The position numbers and the translations under genes were made by a program. The notes under the pieces are model-generated. The model was not told the origin of the DNA. It was given only the letters and a program-made list of their open reading frames with translations, and searched no databases. From Mytilus trossulus (lineage: Eukaryota > Mollusca > Bivalvia > Mytilida > Mytilidae): DNA of 64,000 nucleotides. Below, one piece after another: positions 46,901 through 56,100 of this stretch. Position 1 is the stretch's first letter. Each line of letters begins with the position of its first letter. The stretch covers positions 15,547,862 to 15,611,861 of the forward strand of contig NC_086379.1 in NCBI RefSeq assembly GCF_036588685.1, written 5' to 3'.

Positions 46901-49555
46901 ATAGACCAAAAATGTCGATCATAAAGATTTCTAAAATGAATAAGACATTGAAATTTTCAAATTTTGATGCTTACCAATTGCAAAATTAGTTATTTCTATA
47001 TACAACACTGTTTTTGTTCTACTAGTAGATATCAGTGTTCGATTATATATTTAAATCTTTACACGAAAAAAATGCAACAGTAGTATACAGCTGTTCAAAA
47101 GTCATAAATCGATTGAGATAAAACAAATCTGACATACTAGTAGGTCATTAAAACCTCTAGAATTATCCTCACAAAATATACCATATACCATTCGTATGTA
47201 AAAGAGGGACGAAAGATACCAAAGGGACAGTCAAACTCATAAATCTAAAACATACTGACAACGACATGGCTAAAAATGAAAGAGACAAACAGACAAACAA
47301 TAGTACACATGACACAACATAGAAAACCAAAGAATAAATAACACGAACCCCACCAAAAACTAGGGGTGATCTCAGGTGCTCCAGAAGGGTGAGCAGATCC
47401 TGCTCCACATGTGGCACCCGTCGAGTTGCTTATGTGATATCAAGTCCGGTAAATAGTCTGATTCGGTAGGTCACATTCATGAAAGGGAAGGGGATTGTAG
47501 TTATGACGTAAGGAACATATCCGATATCATTTGTGAAACGGTTATTCCATAACGGTCAACCAACTCGTGATGGCGTCCGTAAAATTAGCGAATGGATGAT
47601 TTCAACTTCACCATTTGGAACTCTTGGTTTAATAGCTTCCTTGTGAGCAGCAACCCTCTATCAAGAAAATCATGATAGGAAATGCAAGCACGGGAATATC
47701 GTATCAATTGGGAGATATATACCCCGTATGCAGGTGCTGCTGGAATGTTGCTACTTAGAAATGAAAAGTTCACAATTGGAAATCTGAAATCATCTCTTTT
47801 GTCGTAAAGTTTTGTTTTCAACCGACCCTCATTATATGATGCTGACTTAACTGTATATGTAGTATCCTTTATCTCTAGTTCAATGGGATAGATGCGTTCC
47901 ACATAGTCACCAAATTTTGAATTATTTAGTGAAAGAACATCATCTATATAAGTAGAGTTAAAGGATATTGCTAACTTCTTATCTTTCACCCTAAGAAGTT
48001 CCTGCATGAAGTCAGCCTCCTTATAATAAAGAAATAAGTCGGCAAGTAGAGGGGCACAGTTTGTTCCCATTGGAACGCCGACAGTCTGTTGAAAAACACG
48101 TCCTCCGAACGTAACAAATATGTTGTCAATCAAAAAATCAAGCATCTTGATAATATCAGTTTTAGAGAATTTTTTGTTTGAATCAGAGTGATCCTTTACA
48201 AAGTAGTATTTATTCTTTCCTAAGACAAGATACTTGTATCTACGTTGGCCATCATTTGTTATGAAGCAAAGCAATACAAACTCTTTCAATATGTTTTTTA
48301 GTTTGGAATGTGGAATACTTGTGTAAAGAGTAGAAAAGTCAAATGTTTTAATCCTGTAAGTAAGTTGCAGTACCAAAAGTTATTTCAGATACGAATTAAA
48401 ACATGTATTACGAGAAATGCTAGACGATAATCAACATAAAAATGACCGAATAATGCTGTCCTTTTATGTTAATAATCAAAGGCGGATCCGGGAAGTGGGC
48501 GTTAAGGGCGTGTTTTTCACGATATACATACATTGATAACTAATTGTAAGTGAACACTGGTCCAAATATTTCCAAGTTTCGTGATTACATAATTTTTTAA
48601 ACTGGAAATTATCAGCAAAATTTACCATACGGAAACACTGACTAAATGTTTGAATGGTACCTTCAGAGACGAATTGACCACGCAAAGCATCAACTGCCTA
48701 TACCGGTGATAGTACAAAATATATTGATAAGAATTTCGTTTAAACAGCACGTTAATTTTAAAATAATAATAAAAAATCGTCGTGTGTGTGTGTGTGTTAA
48801 AATGATGTAAGTCCCTGTTTCTATTGATATAGAAATTAAATATTGAAAAAAACACAATATAATAAATATATATATATATATATATATATGAACATCAGAA
48901 GATGCGGTGAAAGCGCCAACAGAAACAATGTTCGCTTTATGATGTGATTTTTTGTGTTTTTTACTTTTAAACTATATTTTCTGTACCAAGGACTTTTTGT
49001 TAATCAAAATATATTTACATATATATATATAAAGTTAAGACGTTGGAATTCAATTAATGGACACGCATGAAAAAAGCAAGTCTTAGTTTTAATGTTTTTT
49101 ATGAATACAAGCACCTAAAATAAATAAACGAAATTCGGGAGACATAAAGACAGGAACGAAGCCCAGAAAGATAAAGTTTTAGAGTATGAAAATGGACTTC
49201 ATTTCTGTAATGTCCACAGCGCCGCTATTGATGACGTTTTTGTTATATAGAAGAAACAAAAAGACCCGTTTTCAAGAACCCTTATCCATGAACCCTAGTC
49301 CATATGTTGGATATTATTTAAGAATTTGAGTTTACGGTAACAAATCTGTACTAAGAAACGGTCACGGTCTTAAAATGAAATCACAATGGTTCAATGCTCT
49401 TTCAGATATAACATAACAATTCTTTCCGCAAATGTTTCTGCAAATATCTTATTGCCCAAATGCAAAATCATTTAAGACTATTACGATTATATAAAAACGC
49501 ATAACTTACCCTGTGCAAATGCAAGAGTTCCAAATAAGAAAACTAGTTGCTTCAT
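40907..49555 (-). CDS. secreted serine-protease homolog (trypsin fold) lacking catalytic His and Ser, complete, 7 coding exons
   Basis: Coding exons on minus: 49510-49555, 45735-45877, 44880-44983, 43890-44155, 43135-43277, 41929-41986, 40907-41010. Phases join to 287 residues. A signal peptide ([14 protein letters not shown]) and a short pro-region lead to a normal activation site SSR|IVGG (Arg48-Ile49). The S1 fold is intact: SCGGTL, DIALLRL (Asp142), [22 protein letters not shown] and paired Cys at the usual places. However AAHC is AAQC (Gln94 for His57) and GDSGGP is GDQGGP (Gln237 for Ser195). Both are CAA codons in well-spliced exons. The S1-pocket residue 189 is Gly. It should be secreted, cleavable and catalytically dead, like the serine protease homologs used as cofactors or pattern-binding proteins in invertebrate immunity; that role is inference. 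Introns are rich in dispersed repeats. Confidence 0.92.
41098..41240 (+). repeat. degenerate Penelope-tail-like repeat
   Basis: GTTGTGTTTTGTATACTGTTG, TTGTCTTTTAGTTATATT and GCCGTGCCATTGTCACTTCG follow the order of the tail at 7497-7705 but are diverged. Lies in the last intron of the pseudoprotease gene. Confidence 0.4.
41690..41850 (+). repeat. dispersed repeat (CTCTTCAACGGTTTCGGTAC family)
   Basis: CTCTTCAACGGTTTCGGTAC followed by GAGCGTTCCTGATGAAGG and a CGCTTCGGACGCA stretch. Relatives: 43570-43690 (CGTCACTAATGAGTCTTTTG) and 49865-49990 (CTCTTCAACTTCGTACTTTA). Confidence 0.5.
42066..42192. mobile_element. MITE with CTGTAAATTCAGAAATTA ends, TA target
   Basis: TACTGTAAATTCAGAAATTA at the left and TAATTTCTGAATTTACAGTA at the right are exact inverses. 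Inner AATGCGAGG and TATTGCG phrases mirror each other. A TA at each end fits a Tc1/mariner-type target duplication. In a pseudoprotease intron. Confidence 0.8.
42353..42520 (+). repeat. dispersed repeat, GAATGTGTCAAAGAGACA family, copy 1
   Basis: AAATTGAGAATGGAAATGGG, GAATGTGTCAAAGAGACA, CCCGACCATAGAAC, AGAAGGTCACCAACAG, CAGCTGGCCCCTAAAC. Further copies at 45430-45620 and 50437-51010 and a fragment at 45243-45295 make this the commonest family in the right half. Confidence 0.8.
43712..43860 (-). repeat. Penelope-associated tail, minus copy
   Basis: AGATACCAGAGGGTCATTCA, AAATAAACTGACAACGCCAT, AGACAAACAATAGTACACAA. Matches the reverse complement of 7497-7705. Confidence 0.65.
45430..45620 (+). 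repeat. dispersed repeat, GAATGTGTCAAAGAGACA family, copy 2
   Basis: AAATTGAGATTGGAAATGGG to TTCAGCTGGCTCCTAAAC, then CATACTAAACTCCAAATAGC. Near copy of 42353-42520. Lies in a pseudoprotease intron just downstream of the activation-site exon. Confidence 0.8.
47070..47150 (-). repeat. dispersed repeat, GCGGTATACTACTGTTGCC family, minus fragment
   Basis: CAACAGTAGTATACAGCTGT and AAATCGATTGAGATAAAAC are the reverse complement of the plus-strand copies at 60.6-62.6 kb. Another minus fragment lies at 49755-49850. Confidence 0.6.
47195..48376 (-). pseudogene. Penelope-like retroelement reverse-transcriptase fragment plus 3' tail
   Basis: Frame 47585-48376 encodes reverse-transcriptase motifs typical of Penelope-like elements: [20 protein letters not shown] (motif A), [20 protein letters not shown] (motif B) and [20 protein letters not shown] (motif C with YIDD). 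Downstream it has [20 protein letters not shown], then an in-frame stop immediately before [13 protein letters not shown], which continues the protein. The N-terminal part is missing and the residues before YIDD look shortened. The tail at 47195-47400 is the repeat also found at 7.5 and 43.7 kb. The copy sits in intron 1 of the pseudoprotease gene, same strand. Confidence 0.82.
48782..48890. repeat. microsatellites (GT)n and (TA)n
   Basis: A GT run at about 48782-48798 and a TA run at about 48868-48889, both in intron 1 of the pseudoprotease gene. Confidence 0.85.
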
Positions 49556-49864
49556 CTTAATTGATAAAATGTTATGATAGATATTATAGATTTCTTATCT
49601 AAAGTTTGTACATATATATTTCAAGAGGCTCTATATGGTGAGGTCATTTAAATCTGAATTGTGAAAAAAACTTAAGTGTCGAAATAAATTATTGCTCAAC
49701 TGCAAACAGGGGTCTAACGAGAAGATGCTTTACAATCAATAATGAAACTTAAATAGAGGCACCAATACTATACTGCTGTTCAAAAGTAACAAATCGATTG
49801 AAAGAAAACACATCCGGGTTACAAACTAAAACCGAGTTCAATACATCAACTATAAATTTAGAAT

Positions 49865-49990
49865 TTTTTGAAAAACTAAGGCTTTTCTACCTCAGGCGTA
49901 GATTACCTTAGCTGTATTTGGCAACACTTTTAGGAATTTGGGATCTCAATGCTCTTCAACTTCGTACTTTATTTGGCTTCTTATTTTTAA
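49865..49990 (+). repeat. dispersed repeat (TTCAACTTCGTACTTTATTT family)
   Basis: AAAAACTAAGGCTTTTCTAC, TAGATTACCTTAGCTGTATT, TTCAACTTCGTACTTTATTT. A common mussel-type interspersed repeat as I recall, just upstream of the pseudoprotease start. Confidence 0.6.
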
Positions 49991-50436
49991 GTTTATCTAT
50001 AAGAGCAAAACAACAGAACAACACAGACAATGAAGTGACACTCTTGGAATACTTATTAGGTGTACATCTAATCATACAGTGTTTAAGAAAGTACTTAAAC
50101 ACATGGCTCCATATCCGACAAAAGAATGATCTCTTATAAATGTATCTACTACAAATGTTTTAGCAAAATCTAACGGTAACATGCTTTGTCTTGTTATATT
50201 GGTTACAATCGGTATCAGTGGCCTTCACACATTTTGAACTATCTAGTTGGTCATAAAACAGACTGAAAATAAATAATATTGAATGGTCACCTATAGTTGC
50301 TTAAATCGTTTTGATTTAGTGTCTAATGGATAGTTGACTCCTTGTCAATCATGCCATACCTCTTTATTTTATGTGAAATTGAAGACATAATATGTGATCA
50401 TTATTCAATGCTGGTTCATTCTATAATTATAAAATT

Positions 50437-51010
50437 GAGAAAGGAAATAGGGAATGTGTCAAAGAGACAACTACCCGACCATAGAGTAGACAACAGCCGA
50501 AGGCCACCAATGGGTCTTCAATGTCGAGAAACTCCCGCATCGGGGCGTCCTCCAGCTGGCCCCTAAAAATATTTATACTAGTACAGTGATAATGGATGTC
50601 ATACTAAACTCCGAATTATATACAAGAAACTAAAATTAGAAGTCATACAAGACTAACAAAGGCCAGAGGCGCCTGACTTGGAACAGGGCGGGGTTTAACA
50701 TGCTTATGAGATCTCAACACTCCCCTATACCTTTAGCCAATGTAGAAAAGTAAATGCATAACAATACGCACATTTAAAAACTTCAGTTCAAGAAAAGTCT
50801 GAGTCCGATGTCAGAAGATGTAACAAAAGAAAATAAACAAAATGACAATAATACATAAATAACAACAGACTACTAGCAGTTAACTGACATGCCAGCTCCA
50901 GACCTCAATTAAACTGATTGGAAGATTATGTCTGCATCATATGAAAATCAGGCACAATCCCTCCCGTTAGGGGTTAAGTATCATACTATCATAAAATATA
51001 TGAGAAGAAC
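50437..51010 (+). repeat. dispersed repeat, GAATGTGTCAAAGAGACA family, longest copy
   Basis: Same start as copies 1 and 2, then extends through GGCCAGAGGCGCCTGACTTG, GGCGGGGTTTAACATG and CCAGCTCCAGACCTCAATTA. This copy shows that the short copies are fragments of a longer element. No open frame of note. Confidence 0.75.
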
Positions 51011-51069
51011 ATAACCCAAGTTATGTATTTTTTTTTTAATTTCAGGAAATTAGTACATTAAAATAACAT

Positions 51070-51180
51070 TAACGGTACCAATTTTCCTGCACCAGATGCG
51101 CATTTCGACAATACACGTCTCTTCGGTGATGCTCGTGACCAAAATATTTAAAATCCAAAGCCTATATAAAAGATGTAAAA
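51070..51180 (+). repeat. dispersed repeat (CACCAGATGCGCATTTCGAC family), copy 1
   Basis: CACCAGATGCGCATTTCGAC, AATACACGTCTCTTCGGTGA, TGCTCGTGACC. A second, diverged copy lies at 60352-60460. Confidence 0.65.
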
Positions 51181-52041
51181 CATTTCAAGGAATTAGTTTC
51201 TGTAAAAAAATTCAAGAAATTAGTATCTGTTAAACATTTAATAAACCAATACATATTTTAAATATACTAGTTCTTAGTTTGTTATCAATAAAGAAATCTT
51301 TCACCTTGAATCTCACAGATACACAATCCATACTTGGATCAAACGTGATTCTCTGTCATGTCGTTTAAGTTTTAATGACCGGAATTCTTCAAATATCTAG
51401 GTGATCCGTAGACCAATTTTATGACGATCGACATTGTGACGTTAGTATTTAAAATAAGATATACTATCTACAGAACAACTTTAGAAACATGAATACCTTT
51501 CAAAATAAATACCACAAAACATAAGCTGTCATCATTCTAGATATATCTCTCTTTTAGTGTCTGTTATTATAATCACACGGAATTAAGACATGAAAGAATT
51601 GTTTACACCAACGAAAGGAATGCAATTATTTCATTAAAAAACATTCCTTATTTCAAATGATTAGACTTTCCATCAATTTGATAGAGTGTTTCTAAAATTC
51701 CAAGTATTATTTTTTATGGTAGAATTGATATAGTGTTCCCCTTTAAGTTCAGATTAAATCAGAGGTCTTTTCTGTGATATTGACCACGGATGTATTATAA
51801 TTTTAGAACAATTATATGACCTTCATAAGTAAGATCGATTTTATTATTACTTGTAAAGTTAGTTACGCCAGTTGCTAAAAGAAAAGTCAGGCTATTCTTC
51901 CTTTATGCAGCACCTCTTATTTCATTCATTTATTTATGTTTTGAATTTAGAACACTTTAAATTGGAAAAACATTTGTTTCTAAATCTTGTGAATTCTTAA
52001 AGCTTTGTTCAATATGAAATGAGAGCCATTAGAAAGGCATA

Positions 52042-52203
52042 TACAGTGAAACCTGACTAAACCGAATCCTGTATTAACCGAAACCCTGTATAAACCAAAC
52101 ATGGCCGTGAGAACCGTCATATCATTATATGCGTTGTCAACCTGATAAAACCGAACAAAATCTAAAGTCCCAAAGAGGTTCGGTGTAAACAGGTTTCACT
52201 GTA
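52042..52203. mobile_element. MITE with CAGTGAAACCTG ends, TA target, 162 bp
   Basis: TACAGTGAAACCTGACTAAA at the left and TGTAAACAGGTTTCACTGTA at the right. Inner repeats of the style TAAACCGAA. TA at both ends fits Tc1/mariner (pogo/Tigger-like) elements. No coding capacity. Confidence 0.82.
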
Positions 52204-53066
52204 AATCTATTTTCTTTCTGATATAATTTAAAACTGGAAAATATTCTTTGGATGTTGAACGATCTTTCAAAGATGTATGATATGCATACAGAAAATTGTT
52301 TGCAACCCCCTATAGAAAGCACCATTCCAACGTTTATATAGAGTAAATCATTAGGTTCTGAAACTAGTTTGGTAGTAATCTGGTTTCTTCCTCACAATTG
52401 TTCATTAAAACAGACTATTTTTGCTCAAAGTCAACATGCAGTTCAAATAAGCATAGAAAAGACCTGGCAGGTAGAAATTATCATTCGTTCAATAGTCATG
52501 ATCCTCATTCAGTGATGGATGAATTACGTAATATTACATGTTCTAATTCAGATATTGAAAACTATAACTTATAACAATGTTTTAATCAATACAAAAAGCA
52601 ACAGGGTGTGTTCTTTCGATAATTAAACACAACGTTTGATACCAAATTCAGTGTGCCTGCCACCTAATACTTAAATAGTTGTCATTAAAAACATGACTTG
52701 TCGCTTTTTGTATCGATAAATGGATATAATATAACTGCAAAAAAAAAAACACCTCGCAAAACAGTCAAAGTCTTCCTACGTCCACTTTCCTGCGGGAGTT
52801 GCAGCCTTATTTTTAGAATACTTGTATTGTATGAAACGAAAATGTATTTTCTTACGAAATGTAAAAGAATGACTGGAACAAAAGCACTGACTTTTGCAAA
52901 AATGACAATTCAACATGGAACCCCCAGTGATGATAAGTCGTACTATTCCCTTGCTCACACTACATTTCTGGTTTTACATTCATCATTCTTTCGAGCCATA
53001 CATACACTTTTAAAATTGCACTTCAACGGTTATATCTGTTATTCCAAAATGAACAAGCACATACGC

Positions 53067-53072
53067 TTTATT
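53067..53072 (-). terminator. candidate poly(A) signal of the TARP-like gene
   Basis: AATAAA on the minus strand, about 80 bp after the stop at 53154. Confidence 0.45.
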
Positions 53073-53153
53073 TATAATACACGAATACATTGTAAGAAGG
53101 CATATAACAAAAATAGAAAAATTTACATACAATACAAACTGTTATTGTTTTTG

Positions 53154-56100
53154 CTATAGAATAATAGTCGGATTAGTTTGATCCATAGGCACTGAAAACT
53201 TTCTTTCTAATCCAGGGATAATCCTTAGTTTATCCTCACTAGAGGGAAAGCGTTTAATAAATATTGAAATGCACACTACAGCAGCAGTTTGAGAGGCAAA
53301 AAAGCACAAAGCAACAAGATAGGTGGACCAGCTGTATTCGTAGCTAAATGCTAAATCCTCGCTTTTCTTAGCGTGACTAGTTTCATCGTTTATAAAAGTT
53401 ATATATAATACCATTCCGACTGCGATACACAGACCTGGAAAATACACATGTAACTGAATTAATCAATGGTCATTGTGTTCATGTTAATGGCATATGTCAA
53501 AATTGAATGGAAGATATAAAATGAAAAGTTTGTAAATTGTGTACGACCGAAGGGATTTTATGGATTTTCATACACAAAGAACGCTTTTTGATTAAACAAG
53601 ACATGACTATAATATTTTATATCTTCCAAAACGTACGGGGCGCCGAATGGGACTCTTGTGGTTTTGTACTCAAAATTCAATTTTGTACGGACAAAAGTGA
53701 CTTTTGTTCAACAAAAATGAGTTCAGTTTAACAAAATTTGTATCATACTACAAATTTGAAATTTTGTCATACAAAATTATCTATCAGCGGACAAAAGTCA
53801 CTTTTGTCATGACAAAATTCATTATTGTTACACAGACTTGACTTTTGTTACCTAATTTGAAAATTGAGCGACAAAAGTCAATTTTGTATTTAAATTAGTT
53901 TAGTTTGGTTTCTGTGAACTAATTTGCATACAAAATCGACTTTTGTTACACAAAACTGACTTTTGTTACACAAAACTGACTTTTGTTACACAAAACTGAC
54001 TTTTGTTACACAAAACTGACTTTTGTTACACAAAACTGACTTTTGTTACACAAAACTGACTTTTGTTACACAAAACTGACTTTTGTTACACAAAACTGAC
54101 TTTTGTTACACAAAACTGACTTTTGTTACACAAAAATTACTTTTGTTACACAAAATTGACTTTTGTTACACAAAATTGACTTTTGTTACACAAAATTGAC
54201 TTTTGTGAGACAAAATTGACAAAATTGACTTTTGTCTCAACAAAATTGACAAAATTGAATTTTGTCTCAACAAAATTGACAAAATTGAATTTTGTCTCAA
54301 CAAAATTACCAAATTGAATTTTGTCACAACAAAATTGACAAAATTGAATTTTGTCTCAACAAAATTGACAAAATTGAATTTTGTCTCAACAAAATTAACA
54401 AAATTGAATTTTGTCTCAACAAAATTGATTTTGTCTCACGAAAGTCAATTTTGTCTCACGAAAGTCAATTTTGTCTCACGAAAGTCAATTTTGTCATCAC
54501 AAAAATGAATTTTGTCGTCACAAAATTGACTTTTGTCTCAACAAAATTGACAAAATTGACTTTTGTCTCAACAAAATTGACAAAATTGACTTTTGTCTCA
54601 ACAAAATTGACTTTTGTCTCAACAAAATTAACAAAATTGACTTTTGTCTCAACAAAAATGACAAAATTGAATTTTGTCTCAACAAAAATGACAAAATTGA
54701 CTTTTGTCTCAACAAAAATGACAAAATTGAATTTTGTCTCAACAAAAATGAAAAAATTGAATTTTGTCTCAACAAAAATGAAAAAATTGAATTTTGTCTC
54801 ACAAAAGTCAATTTTGTTTCACAAAAGTCAATTTTGTCTCACAAAAGTCAATTTAGTCTCACAAAAGTTAATTTTGTTTCACAAAAGTCAATTTTGTCTC
54901 ACAAAATTGAATCTTACCGTACACAATTGACTTTTGTGATTTAATTTCCATATCAGGTAACAAAAGTCAATTGTGTATGCAAATATGTTTATATTTGCAT
55001 ACCTTTAAGACAAAATTGACTTTTGTTATGACAAATATGAATTTTGTCTACAAAAATGAATTTTGTCATGACAAAAATGAATTTTGTCTACACAAATGAA
55101 TTTTGTCATCACAAAATTGAAGTTCTCACAAAACAAGTCTGTAGCACATAGTTTTGTAAGACAAAAATGATTTTGTTATGACAGAATTGAATTTTGTACA
55201 AAACCACAAGAGTCCCTTTCGGCGCCCCGTAAAACGGACACTTACCTTTCTAAGCTTTCGAATAAAGCAGATCATTAGCAATATGAATACAACACTAACG
55301 GTAAGTATTTCAAAGTTTAAAATTCAAACACTGATATTTTATCAAATTATTAATATTTATTTCTATGAATTTATTATTATCATTGTGGAAACCGTGTTCG
55401 ATGATTTTGCTGTAATCATGAAACTACGAATTAAAGTATCAATTTTCAATATGCTTGTATTTAGAATTTCTTTAATGAGCAGTATCTTTGAATCAATTTA
55501 ACGATTGTTCTATCCCATTCTGTCTTTTTTGTTGATCAATGGAACAGAACGTCTTTCCGTAACTGATATGTTTTTATAGTGTTTGACGACATCTTTTTAC
55601 CCTTTGAAATAGCGGATCCCTATAGTTTTCGAAACATGTCAAACGAATCAAGTGCAAGTAAAATACAGCTACTATTAGTAAACCCGTAGCGTTGCAAAGG
55701 ATACAGTAAAGAAAAAAAGATAGATATTAGATGCGGATCAAGGATTTTGATTTGAAGCAGACGATACAAAGTTAGGAGTGTGCTATTTAACCATACACGT
55801 AGCTCCATAAGATGGGATATGACACCTGTTTCCCCTACCCGCTCTGAAATAACAGTTAGCTTCACACCCATTCTTTCATGTATGATTTTTTTTATAAATA
55901 AAAATGATAGTTGTTTATTGTTAGTAATTTACCTGCGTTTATATAAAAGACAGCTGCCAACAATGTTAGTACATTTCCTCGTATATTTCCGACAATGTTG
56001 AATAAAGTTGAGCAAATTACAAGAAAGAAGCCAGTTAGAAAGACTGGAGTTGCTGCTCGTTGTGCCTCTAATAAATATACAAACAAAATGAATTGGATTA

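Larger units (their letters stand above)
53634..55231. mobile_element. 1.6-kb transposon with 36-bp inverted ends and a near-palindromic satellite core, TARP intron 3
   Basis: The ends are 36-bp inverted repeats, 35 of 36 matching: left TACGGGGCGCCGAATGGGAC then TCTTGTGGTTTTGTAC (53634-53669), right GTACAAAACCACAAGAGTCC then CTTTCGGCGCCCCGTA (55196-55231). AAACG flanks both sides (53629-53633 and 55232-55236). Nearly the whole interior consists of variants of ACAAAATTGACTTTTGT, which is itself close to its own reverse complement. No transposase. Open frames across it (up to 212 codons) are repeat artefacts. Confidence 0.85.

Noticed and set aside
54292-54944. Repetitive frames of 157 and 212 codons (KIEFCLNK and TKLTFVS repeats)
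   Set aside because: Translation of the near-palindromic satellite core of a transposon; overlapping frames are equally open.
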